This document shows, in pieces, positions 30,596 to 41,625 of a stretch of 64,000 nucleotides of DNA (position 1 is its first letter; each line of letters begins with the position of its first letter). The position numbers and the translations under genes are program-made. The DNA lies in contig CM054114.1 of assembly GCA_028673005.1 (NCBI GenBank), forward strand, positions 23,837,369 to 23,901,368. Direction: 5' to 3'. The notes under the pieces were generated by a model, which made no database searches, was not told where the DNA came from, and saw only the letters and a list, made by a program, of their open reading frames with translations. The stretch comes from Tanypteryx hageni. Its lineage: Eukaryota; Arthropoda; Insecta; Odonata; Petaluridae.

Positions 30596-32837
30596 CACCT
30601 TCTCCTCGACTTACAACCTATGCGACTTACGACCATCCGCACTTTTGACCACAAAAAATAAATAAATAAAAATAATAAATAAATAAAGATAACTACATGG
30701 TAGGGTCAAAAAGTTCCCGAAATTGATGCCTAGAGCACAGCAGGGTCTAGGCATCAGAGTCTGTTTGACCCTCCCACTGCCTCTCACTCAGTCGCTTTCA
30801 AGCATCAGTTGCGTGTGGATTTGTTACAATTGTATCTGAAATATTACCCCTAAAATGACTGGTAAAAGGAAAATACTTTCATCTGCAGGTGCGCCAGCCA
30901 ATAAGTCAAGGAAGGCTATTGATTTAGACTGTAAAATGAAGAATATCCGGCAGTATGAATGCGGAAAGAAGGTTAATACAATTGCATGTGACTTGAAGTT
31001 ATCACATTCCACAGTATCAATGATACTTAAGGACAAAGAAAGAATTTGTGAAGCTGTGAAAGGTTCTGCACCTATGCAGTCTACAATTTTAACCAAACAA
31101 TGACAGGGAATGAAATGGAGAAATTGTTATTTATGTGGATGGCAGATTCAATACAGAAAAAAATACCCATGAGCCTTCTCGCAGTGCAAACAAAGGCTAG
31201 ATGTCTTTTTCAGACATTAAAATCACGCTCCGGAGACGATTACGCACAAGATTTTCAGGCTAGTAATGGGTGGTTTATGTGTTTTAAAAAAAGATTTGCT
31301 TTGCATAATGTACATATCACAGGAGAAGCAGGAAGTGCAGATGAAGATGGAGCCCAAAAATTCGTTGATAGTTTTAACAAATTAATTGAAGAAAAAGGTT
31401 ATCTACCAGAACAAATTTTCAACGTAGACGAAAGTGGCTTGCTACGAATGCCTACTCGTACATACATACATCAAGAAGAAAAAAGGATGCCAGGATTCAA
31501 AGGTTTTAAGGATAGGTTAACTTTGTTGCTTGGTGGTAATGCCGCGGGTTTTAAGCTGAAGCCTTTTCTAATCTATCATTTGGAAAAACCTCGTGCATTT
31601 AAGCACATCAACAAGCATACACTGCCCGTTTGCTACCATTCAAACCCTAAAGCTTGGATGACTCAAGCACTGTTCGAAGACTGGTTCATGAACTGCTTCA
31701 TTCCCCAGGCTCGTGAATATTGTGCGGAGAGAGGTATCCCTTTCAAGATTTTATTGATTATGGACAATGCCCTTGGCCACCCCCCTCATCTGGACGACCT
31801 TCATCCCGATGTTACAGTGGTTTTTATGCCACCTAACACAACCGCTATCATCCAACCCATGGATCAGGGTGCTATTTCAGCATTTAAGGCTCATTACCTC
31901 AAAACGACATTCACACAAGCCATCAAAGTCATCGATTCTGATGCAGATTTATCTTTTTGAGATTTTTGGAAGCAGTACAACATTCTTCAGTGTATCAAGA
32001 ATATTTCGACCTCATGGGAATGTGTACCAAAGAACTGTACGTCAGGAATTTGGAAAAAGTGTCTCAAATGTTATGCGAATGCATTTGAAGGATTTGAACA
32101 AGAAGAGGAGCTAGAAGTGATTAGAGAAGACATAGTTAAATTTGCAAACAATCTAGAATTAAAATGTGAAATAGAAGATGTAGAGGAGTTGCTAGATTGT
32201 GAGACAAAAGAACTTTTAGATGAAGAGTTGAATGAATTGGAAGCACACAGAGTGGCAGAAGAAAAAGCGAGAGAAGAAGATGAGCCAGAAAAGAAATTCA
32301 CGACAAAGGGTTTATCTGATTTGTTTTCACAATTGAATAAAGCTCTAGCCAGTTTTGAAGTAATGGATCCTAATGTCGAACGCTTTGCAAAGGTTGAACA
32401 TATCATTCAAGATGCTGTGCGTTGTTATCGTGAGATATATGATGAAATAAAGAAAAAATCTATTCAAACAAAGCTCATCATGTTCCTTAAAAAACCATCT
32501 ACCTCAACCCAAGAACATGATTGTGAAAATTAAAAGTATATTTTCAATTGCTCTTTTTCACAGAAACAATTTTTTTATTGTATGTATGCGGAATTTCATT
32601 TGTTTTTATTTTTACATTAATTTTAGGTTGTATTTTTGTTTACAGTACAATAGAGTACATATTATGTACTTTCCACATTATGTACAATAATTATACATAG
32701 ATTGAATTTTTGTGTTTTATATTTTTTTAACCCGTTTGAATGAAAATAGTGTTAAAAATATAAATCCGACATACGACCAGATCAACTTACGACCTGTCAG
32801 TCGGAACGGAACTCGGTCATAAGTTGAGGAGAAGCTG
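30596..32837 (+). mobile_element. Tigger-type element, 2.24 kb, near full length
   Basis: The ends CACCTTCTCCTCGACTTACA and (complement) CAGCTTCTCCTCAACTTATG form inverted repeats and are flanked by TA inside (TA)n runs on both sides. The interior holds one transposase in three frame-shifted blocks. Autonomous Tigger elements are about 2.4-2.8 kb, so little is missing. Confidence 0.85.
30855..32533 (+). pseudogene. Tigger transposase (CENP-B HTH plus DDE_1), frameshifted
   Basis: Starts MTGKRKILSSAGAPANKSRK with a psq/CENP-B type HTH (VNTIACDLKLSHSTVSMILK). A second HTH region (FQASNGWFMCFKKRF) follows, then the DDE_1 catalytic core: IFNVDESGL (first Asp), LIMDNALGHP (second Asp) and FMPPNTTAIIQPMDQGAIS (third Asp). 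An acidic C-terminal region ends at 32533. Frames change near 31085-31100 and near 31960, and again before 32117; otherwise the protein is complete and all three catalytic Asp codons remain. Confidence 0.85.
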
Positions 32838-33123
32838 TATATATATATATATATATATATATGTAAAATTCCAGCGAGACGGGTGCCTGTGTATTGCAAA
32901 ATGCCCAGGCCGACCAGGCCCTTTGGAGGAGAAGGTGCATCATGTGAGGGAGTTGTTTCAACACAGCCCCCGACAATCCACTGACAGAGGACAGGGTTCA
33001 TGGTTGAAGCGACAAGGCTTAGCCTTTAAATGAAGAAGAAGAAGTACTATATGTATGAACCCTTAACTTTTTACCTCTTTGCTCTCAGCAGCTAGCGTTA
33101 ATGAATTTTGAAGATTTTTTGGA
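32838..33123. other. (TA)n run and unassigned repeat-like sequence
   Basis: (TA)n at 32838-32862 is followed by a GC-richer block (CCAGCGAGACGGGTGCCTG.. to a GAAGAAGAAGAAG tail at about 33030-33042). The short trinucleotide tail suggests a retroposon end, but no family was recognised. Confidence 0.35.
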
Positions 33124-36095
33124 TAGGGGAAGGTGGGCCACAATGGGTCATGTTCCACAGTGGATCATTGAATTTCCCTCCTTTCGCATCTGTTGTAAAA
33201 AAAGTGGCGCTCTGGTGTTAATTTTTGTAACTACTAATACACATTTTCCGTAGGATTTTGACAAGTTAGTTTACTTGTGCATCATTGTATGAGAAGAAGT
33301 GTGTTTTGACATCGCCAAAGTAAAATTTCCTGTTCTGGTAAGTTCATTTTTTACATTATTTTAGTTTAAGTATTTTAAATTCCAGTAGTACTATTGAATA
33401 CTGTTATATGTATGCTATAAAATCATATATTAACCAAGTAACATACGAATAATTAGGTTATGTAAAATATGAATTTTTACAAAATCTCCACATGGGCCAC
33501 AATGGGTCAATTTCGTGGGGCAGTATTAAACTTTTCATGTTTATTTTTGTTTCATTGCAGGACAAAATGACTCGCAACTGAAAACAGAAAACCACCAATG
33601 GGATGTTTACAGAAGAAGAAATGAGAAGTGCAGTTAATTTGGTTATGAAAGACATTTTCTATTCGTCAAGCTGCAGAACGAAGTGGGATTAAATTTTCAA
33701 CTCTTCAACGGTGAGTCATTCAAGTTACACTGAATTGTTTTACACATTATGTTAATCATTAGACATCAAGATATAAGATGTTTATACTATTGCTAAACAC
33801 AACTGTTATCAACAAATTAATTATGGAACTCTTGCATTTTGTCTGTGCAGGTATGTTGCGAAGGCAAAGACAGAAGGAGAACCTGTTCGAATGGTTCCGA
33901 ACTATGCCTGTTGACTAGTCTTTACTGCCGAACAAGAAAAATAGTAACAAATTATCTTGTTCAATGTTCAGCTATGTGCTATGGAAAATCGACCAGAGAT
34001 GTTAGGGGTATTGCATATGAAATGGCAGATATTAATAAGATAAGCATTCCTGATAGTTGGCATAGGGATAGAAAAGCTGGGCTAGAGTGGATGTGGTCAT
34101 TTCTTAAAAGAAATGAATTGAGTCTTAGAACACCTGAAGGTTTTTGTCTCGCATGACATCATTTAATGAACATAATGTCAACCTTTTCTTCACAAACTTA
34201 GAAAGTCTTTATAGACAGGAGGAAAATTTTGCTTATGGAATTAGAGTGTAGAATTTAGATGAGACAGGAACTACAACAGTGCAAAATTCCAGTAAAATAA
34301 TTGCAAAAAAATGTGTAAAGCAGGTTAATGTAACAACTAGCCAAGAACGTGGTATGTTAGTGACAACTTGTTTAGCCATTAGTGCCACTGGGTCATTTAA
34401 TCCACCAGTAATGGTCTTTCCTAGAAAACATTATAAAACACGCACTTTGGGTTTATCCAATCCTAGCGGCTGGATGACCTCAGATCTTTTCCCACAAGTT
34501 ATCCAACACTTCGGCATCGAAAGAAAACCCTTGCCTATTAATATTGGACAATCATGAGAGTCATATTTCTATAGAAGCTCTGGACCTAGCAAAATCCAAT
34601 GGTGTCACGATATTAACACTTCCACCTCATAGCAGTCATCGGATGCAGCCTCTTGATGTTTCCGTGTATGGGCCTTTTAAAGTTTACTACAATCAAGTAC
34701 TTTAATCTTGGTTGTTGGCTCATGCAGGAATTCCACTTTCTATCCATGATGTAGCACCTTGCGTAGGAACAGCTTTCAACAAAGCATTTGTGCCAACGAA
34801 TATTATTAATGGCTTCAAACATTTAGGCATTTTTCCATTTGATAAATCAATTTTTTCAGAAGATGATTTTTTGTGTAGCTCTGTGACTGATAGGGAAAAC
34901 CCTAAGGAAAATTCTGAGGCAGGGCCATCTAGTGTTTCTGTTCCTGGTAGCTCTGCAATGATCCCTTCAACTTCTAAAAGCACATAAGTTGGACCTATCA
35001 CAGAAATACTGGCTTCTCCTTCTACTTCATTTGATTCTACACACCAATGCAAAAAGTTTATAAATCCTGCTGAATTCAAAGGCTTTCCTAAAGCAAAACC
35101 AAGAAAGCTTAATCGAAAACCCCAAGAGAAAGGCACTAGTATTATTACAACCAGCACCTCAGAAAAATTTAAATTACAAGCAAAGGCTGAAAACCGAAAA
35201 GCGAAGAAAGCTAAAATGCTAAAACCTAAAGTTCTTTTTGCAAAAAATCTGAAAAAGAAATAACAGAATCAGATGAAGAGGAAGAAAAATGGATGGGAAG
35301 TTCTTTGTCCTGTTTGTCCAAAGAGAGTTTTGAAGAATTTGAAATGGACATCACATCACAATTCATCAATGGGAAGCTAGATAGACCACTAAAGAAAGAT
35401 GAATTTGTTCTTGTCGAATTTACTGACAAGAATAAATTTTAACACATTGGTCAATATACTGGGGTTATGGCAAGTGATGGAGCCCTTGAAATTAATTTCT
35501 TACTGCAAAATTTGAAATTAGAAAACACATTCTTCTTTCCCAATATCCCGGATGTTGCAGATGTATCAGAAAAAGAGATAAGGTTGATATTGCCTCCACC
35601 AATAAATATTTATGGTACGAAAAGAATACAAGGTAAAATAAAATTTGATATCACTTTTTCCATCATAGATTTACGTTAAGTAGAGAACATCTTAATGTTC
35701 TAATGTTTAAATCTGAAATGTTTGTTTTAATTTTCATATTACTGTATCTATTTTTAATGTTATTTAGCCTACAGCAATCATTACGTATTTTTTAAATAAA
35801 AATGTGATTTATTTGAATTTAAACTCTTCTTTAAACTTATTTCTAGGTTGACCCAATGTGGCCCAAGGGTTGACCCATTGTGCCCCACACATGGTCCACA
35901 GTGGGTCAATATTTCATTTTTGAAATTTGATTTTTCTCTGATTTTGTGTGCAAAAATTTTATATTCCAACATTCAGTTGTTGTTGCTTATGAGTTGAAGT
36001 TTATATTCCACCCATTTAAAAGTGGAAATATTTTCTCTAAAAAAATAGAAAAATCAAAAACTGATAATTGACCCACTGTGGCCCACCCTCCCCTA
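33124..36095 (+). mobile_element. pogo-like element, 2.97 kb, full ends
   Basis: Inverted ends TAGGGGAAGGTGGGCCACAA and (complement) TAGGGGAGGGTGGGCCACAG begin with TA on both sides and extend into TGGGTCA. Further copies of the GGGCCACAATGGGTC motif lie near 33491 and 35860-35910, giving layered sub-terminal repeats that could bind transposase. The interior holds a split transposase gene with one clear intron. Confidence 0.85.
33567..35679 (+). pseudogene. pogo-like transposase, intron-bearing, frameshifted
   Basis: Exon 1 (from about 33567) holds an HTH that reads EEEMRSAVNLV and, after a frameshift, IRQAAERSGIKFSTLQR. A GT-AG intron (33711-33850) splits the Arg codon. Exon 2 reads RYVAKAKTEGEP and DSWHRDRKAGLEWMWSFLKR, then the DDE core: NLDETGTTTV, LLDNHESHISIE (after a frameshift) and TLPPHSSHRMQPLDVSVYGP. 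A Ser-rich acidic region and a C-terminal block EFVLVEFTDKNKF..PNIPDVADVSEKEIRL end at 35679. Stops at 34250 and 34702 and several frameshifts kill it. Confidence 0.75.
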
Positions 36096-36138
36096 CACTT
36101 TCTATGGAAGAAAAGTTATAATTATCTGTTAGTGCGAG

Positions 36139-36640
36139 TTGGGAACCTTCCTTATAAGTAAAAGAGGAAAGGTATATGAAAAATTAGGAAAAAAATTTAA
36201 ATTTCTAATGGATATGGGGAACAAAATGATATCAAGTATTGATGATGAAAGTATTACATTTGTTAAAACATATTTTAATGTTGACATAGACAAACAATTA
36301 AAGATTGAATGTGAGCAACTCAAAAGAATATATTAAATTGTCTAAAGATGCATTTGAAGAACAATCTTTAACATGTCCACTTATATTAAATTTGATCCTA
36401 AAAATAAATCTTATAGATCTTTTTGCAAATCTTTACACGATTTTGAAAATTTATTTGACGATGCCAATAACGAGTTGCAAACCAGAAAGAGCTTTTCCTA
36501 AATTGTCTGTCATTAAAAATAAATACAGGCCTACAATGAGGGATGAAAGACAGCCATTTGTCAGTTCTTTCGATAGAAAGTGATATTCTCAAGCTCGAAA
36601 TTCAGGTCAAATCCAAAGCTTTCGTTCAGACGTTTGCAGG
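36139..36640 (+). pseudogene. hAT transposase C-terminal fragment (ZMYM-like)
   Basis: The readable end is IYLTMPITSCKPERAFPKLS followed by IKNKYRPTM, then in another frame LSVLSIESDILKLE. This is the hAT-family dimerisation domain (..LPVTSCEAERSFSKLKLIK..RSTM..LALLSIE), of the type found in zinc-finger MYM-like insect transposases. A preceding block (36139-36336) is compatible with the same protein. It begins just right of the pogo element, which may have cut it from its N-terminus. Confidence 0.7.
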
Positions 36641-37986
36641 TAATTCTGTTGTCTCTAAGCACTCTACAAGTCCACTGGTAAAACCCTAACCCAATACCTC
36701 GACCTATTTTCCCTTCCCCAATTCAATGAATCCCGAGCTGCTCAACTCTTTTACATAGTTTGGGAGGACCAGAAAAGGAAGACGTTGCCATCCTCGATTG
36801 CAGAATTGCGGTTCCAGAATAAATAGCATCGCTACCCGCGATATTCATCATTCGAGAATCTGACTTGAACCTGTCAAGATGCATCTCCTCAACTTCGAGT
36901 GGAGCACAGATCAAAAAGTGAAAGAGACGGCTGCGGTGGAGGTGGATACCAAAAGAGTTTTTTGGTGGTTTTCAAAGCCCGAACAAATGGATCGGTGGAG
37001 GCAAGAAAGTGAAATCACTTAACGTTGTCCTGTGTAACGAGAAATCTTTTGCGAATGGATTCATCCCCTACACCGAGCATCTCCCTTGCCTGGAAACTAT
37101 CATTCAAGATGCCACCACCCTCTACACCTTCGACGATGAAAAATGCGCCTTTCTCTCTGATCTCACCGAACGCACTTTCATCAGCATGAGGAAAGATTTA
37201 GATTGTCCTTCACCATTTGACCATTTCTTCCCCACCATTTCCTGCGTGAATCCATGCCAGTGCTTACACAAGAGTAATTGCGCATTAAGAAATGCGTACT
37301 GCTTATCTCATTGGCTGAAATTCATAAACTTGAAGGTCGATGTACAGCCCTATTCTACCAATGCCGAATGTTCCACCTCCTCACTCCCCTTCTGCCTCCT
37401 CCTAAAGCATATATCCAGGCACTCAACCTAGTTATCAACAGTTGTCATGCAGAAACCAGCAAGTGCAATCTCCCGTTCTTCCTAAATGTACACGGGTAAC
37501 TTCACCGCCACCACCATCCAGTCTGGAACCTGACACCCCTGAGATGCAACCATCACCTCCATCAAGTCTGCAGCCACCACCCACTTCAAAATCTAACAGA
37601 CAGCCAAAACTGTGCAGAAGAAGAAGAAGGCAGTGTGTGATACTAGCCATTTGTTACCAAAAACTGTGTTTTTCTTGAACTCTGCTAAAACAAAATTTGT
37701 CAGCATCGGGTTTGATCCTGAGAGACAGGGAAGTGACCGTACAGTTATCTCAAATGAACAAGGGATCGGTTGAACTAAACTACACCGATTGGTACAAATT
37801 TGTTAGCCAAGAGAAACTAATATCTGATTATTTTAATTATTCCAAATATGAAAATTGATAAAATATTTTTATGAAGGCATATGATGAAAAAAAATAAATG
37901 AAAAATTTAATTTCCTCTAATCTACTACAACGTGATTTAGGACTATACTTAACGATTATATTTCTCTCCTGCCTTGATCGCTCTCT
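36641..37986. other. Region with one unrecognised open frame
   Basis: A 140-codon frame at 37009-37431 (starting MKSLNVVLCNEKSFANGF) has unusual GC and codon use for this neighbourhood but matches nothing recognised; it contains several Cys. A Pro/Ser-rich frame follows (37442-37678, TSPPPPSSLEPDTPEMQPSP). They may be broken parts of one gene or relic. No ends of a mobile element are visible. Confidence 0.3.
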
Positions 37987-37990
37987 TTAA

Positions 37991-40227
37991 CCCTTTGTGG
38001 TCCAGATATTTTTTTCTGTTTGGGTACCAGGTGGTCCAAGTTAATGTTGATAGTTTTGCTGATTTTGGAAACATTTTATTTTATCAAAAAAATGAAATAC
38101 ATGACATTGAAAAATTTACTTTCTTTTGCTGCAGTGTTTAAATGCAAGCTCTTAAACGTATTTTTACAATTTATAATTCAACATGGTGTGGTATCTTCTG
38201 AAACAGTCTCCAACATGGAGTCTGGGTTTCCTTTCACTATTTCACAAATGTAGCAGGTTTCTTTTCTCCCACCTGCCACTTTCCGGTTTGAACACACCAA
38301 AGTCCTTATGCTTTCCCTCTGGGTGTGAAATGATGATATGCAGCTTCCCATCCAAGCGTTGCATCCTGTCAGAAGTAGAAAGTCGCCCTCTTCTGGATGC
38401 AGAACCACTCCGGAAATCTCCGATCAGTTCCATTAGAAGCCTTTGCCAAAATTGTTTGTGTGTTAGAGATTTGCTCTTTCTATTTTTACTGCATTCTTTG
38501 AATAAGATGCATGTATTTACAATGGAAGCCTCAAAACCCCAAAAGAACAATTTCCTCCACCACTTGAGCGACTTCCGTAAAAAGCAATTAGTAGCAGTGT
38601 ACTGGTCTGTGACATCTACTCCTTCCATATTTTCATTGTACCTAACTACAACACTGGGTTTCATAACCATTTGGATTTTGCCACTCTTTGTCCTTCTCTG
38701 GACTGTTTCTGATGCTGACGTGCCCCATGTGATCAATACTGTAACCACTTTCTTATCACGCCATGCAACGAGTAAGGTGTTTTTCTTTTGGTATGCCATT
38801 ATTCCTCCTTTTTTTAGCTTTGGCTTCTTCATACATATTGGAATATCTTTTTTGTTAGGCATTACTGTTCCAGTGAGATGACATTTTTCATCAAGCAATG
38901 CGGTAGCAAGTTTTGGACTTGTATAAAAGCGATCAGTAAAAATATGGTAACCAGAAGCTTCAGGTATTGACTGTGTAAGATTATTGTAAAGATGTAGTAC
39001 TATCCTACTTGTAAATGGCAGATGCGGTTTGATCAGTCCTTCTGTGGTATGTTTTCCAAAATATGGAACAAATGAATATATATATATATAACTACAACAA
39101 GAGTCTGCCAAAACATAAACATGGAGATCCCATTTTGTAGGTTTTTTTGGTTATAAGTTATGAATGCTATTTTCCCCTTGAAGCCAATAGTAGATTCATC
39201 TATAGAAATATTTTTTCCTGGCACAAAGTGTTCCCTGAATCTGTTTTCTAAATAATGGAGGAAATGACTAACTTTCTGAATTCTTGTTTTTAGACTTGTA
39301 TCTAAGCTGGGCATGGTCTCCAAATGTAGTGCCCAAAAGATTTGTAAAAACCGTCGGCGGGTGAAAATCTTACCGAAAAATGAGATTTTTGAATGAAATG
39401 CTTGAGACCAATAATCCTTTATATCAGTGAAAGGAATTATCCCCATGTTGATTATTACACCTAGAAATGCTCACATCTCTTCCTCTACGACATCAGTCCA
39501 GGTTAGCCATATCGAATATTGAGACAATGTTTTGGAGCTTAGTGTTTTTCTGGCATATGCATTGGTTTTAGCAATGAGTTTCTTTACAAGGGTTTCCATG
39601 AAAAACAATTTGAAAAATTCAAGTGGAGTGGAGTGGCAGCTGGAACTTGCGGACCTAAAGTCTTATTCCCGTGTTCAAAACGTATTTTTGAATGGTAATT
39701 GTCATTATATGTTACATTTTGCCAAATATAATTGTCAAAAATAGCATCATCATCACAACTATCTGAGTCACTAATAATTCTCAGAAGATTTGTATGTACC
39801 CTTCTAAGAACAATGTCATCATCAGAATCACTTGAAAAAACATTAGATAGACCAGGATCAGCTACGAGGTTTTGTTTTTTCCATCTTGGCTTTGTCACGC
39901 GTGAACATCGTTCACTTTGTTCGTTATCACTTTCTTGTAGCTCGTCGAAATCAACATCTATTTCTTGCATATAATCATCATCACTATTTTCAAATTCATT
40001 ACTATTAAACATGGGGTTCGTTTTTTTTACTTTTTTATCCATAATAACAACGTCACTGTCCGGCCATCTACCGTGCAGAAAATACATCACGTAAATACTT
40101 GCAGAATTCTAAATCATCCACAGATGGCATAAATCATCATAAAGTCGTGTGTCGAGGCCACCTTGACATAGGATCCACTAGAATGAAATGTTATGTCGAG
40201 TCCACCTCGACATAGGACTGCAAAGGG
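37991..40227 (-). mobile_element. piggyBac element, 2.24 kb, both ends
   Basis: TTAA at 37987-37990 and 40228-40231 flanks inverted ends starting CCCTTTG, followed by TGGTCC/CAGTCC. The interior is a near-complete piggyBac transposase on the minus strand. Length is typical of piggyBac elements. Confidence 0.85.
38178..40090 (-). pseudogene. piggyBac transposase, nearly complete, frameshifted
   Basis: From the right: an acidic N-terminus (MMYFLHGRWPDSDVVIMDKK, then Asp/Glu/Ser runs) at 40090-39584; a middle block with MGIIPFTDIKDYWS and the first catalytic Asp in SIDESTIGFKG (39446-39033); then, in another frame, HIFTDRFYTSP (second Asp) and GVDVTDQYTATN (third Asp) at 39111-38242. A short Cys-containing C-terminal part (ETCYICEIVKGNP) follows in another frame and stops near 38178. 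All three Asp are kept but at least three frame breaks separate the parts. A (TA)6 run at about 39077-39090 lies inside the coding sequence and reads YIYIY. Confidence 0.85.
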
Positions 40228-40319
40228 TTAACAGTGACTTTCTTGCATTAAAATTATAACGATATGCATTCTTTATGAATTGTTTTGTTAATATTAAACC
40301 TGCATTAAGGAGCATAACT

Positions 40320-40830
40320 AAGACATAACTAAGAGTAAAGTGTTTACGATAGTCGCAGGTAGGTGTTGTAGTGATGGCAACAAAAAAATAGTTTTAAAAA
40401 TATCTCAAACAAAACATTATATGGAAAATGTTTCAAACATAGGTTATAGAAAATGAAATTTCCTACAACTTTTATTCCAATACATTTTTACATTCATCAA
40501 ATATTAAAGCAAATATTTCAAAAAAATCTGATGTGGCCACCACATTACTTTCTCCATGACTAATATTCTAAAAATTCCAAACAGGTTAAATGATAATGAA
40601 TTTTTTAAGGAACTGTAAGAAATTTTAAAGGCTTTACAAAGAACACAAATAGATTGATACCATAGCCTTCTGATACTGGATATAGCCAAGAATCTCCAAC
40701 AATTAAGAAAATTAAAAGGAGCGGAGGTGATGTGGTTGTGGCAGCTAAAAAATATAGTTTTTAAAAATGTTTCGAACAAATGTTGTAGAATATTCAATTT
40801 CCTGCAATATTTATATACCCATAGATATAA
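40320..40830 (-). repeat. Dispersed repeat, two direct copies, inverted to 3040-3215
   Basis: A block at 40370-40530 is the reverse complement of 3040-3215. A second, more diverged copy in the same direction lies at about 40690-40830 (GGCAGCTAAAAAATATAGTT). The spacing is roughly 330-350 bp. No coding content. Confidence 0.6.
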
Positions 40831-41268
40831 AATTTACAAAAATATGACAGTTTATATTTATCAAAGCTTTCACTTTGTTTAAACCTAATACAACAATGCA
40901 TTTAATATTGAATTCACATACACATAACATTAAAAAGATGAAAGTAACCAATTAAAATCTTTTTTCACTCTTAGAATATACCTAATCATACTTATATTTC
41001 ATAGTCAAATATAAACCTTATTTTTCCTTTTATATTTTAGGAGAGATCTGAACAAATCAATTGTAGCCTAGCCTCCCCATACTTGTAATAGGTGAATTAA
41101 ATTGTAATTATTTCTATGATAACCTAGATGACATAGAACAAAAGAGCTTATTGAGTGAGCAGGGATCCTTAAATTTATAAGCGATCATAAATTAGGGCAA
41201 TCAAACATATTATTAACTATTTTGTATAAAAATTTAGGTCTGTGCAGGACCTTCTACTAGAAAGTGTA
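40831..41268. other. No gene seen
   Basis: AT-rich; probably includes the decayed 3' end of the LINE fragment that follows on the minus strand. Confidence 0.35.
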
Positions 41269-41625
41269 GTTAAATTGAATTGAGCTAGTATAGCATTATA
41301 GGAAATATCGACCAGTGAAATTACCATTTTAAATGCCAATCGATCTCAGAAATTTCTGCTGGACTCGTTCCATCATGTGGGAGTCCATTTCATAATATGG
41401 GCTCCAAATGACTGAACAATACTCTAGCTGACTGCGGACAAGAGAAGTATACACAGCAGTGACAGCAAATAAATTAGTAAAATCAGTTGTATTCCTGCGT
41501 ATAAATCCAAGAGATTCCATTGCTGTGTTTGAAATACCGTATAAGCCCTCATAACTGACATTCACTTCACCGACTCGCTGGATTAACTGGCGTCTTATGC
41601 CCCTAAGTCTGAATTCTGAAATCCA
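41269..41625 (-). pseudogene. Jockey-type LINE, RT thumb fragment
   Basis: The minus strand reads MESLGFIRRNTTDFTN, then YTSLVRSQLEYCSVIWSPYY and MMERVQQKFLRSIGI. This is the thumb/connection region of Jockey-group reverse transcriptases (LGFI.R....F.....Y..LVRS.LEY.S.IW.P). No motifs A-C are present here. It could be the 3' half of the Jockey relic at 43813-45240. Confidence 0.7.
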
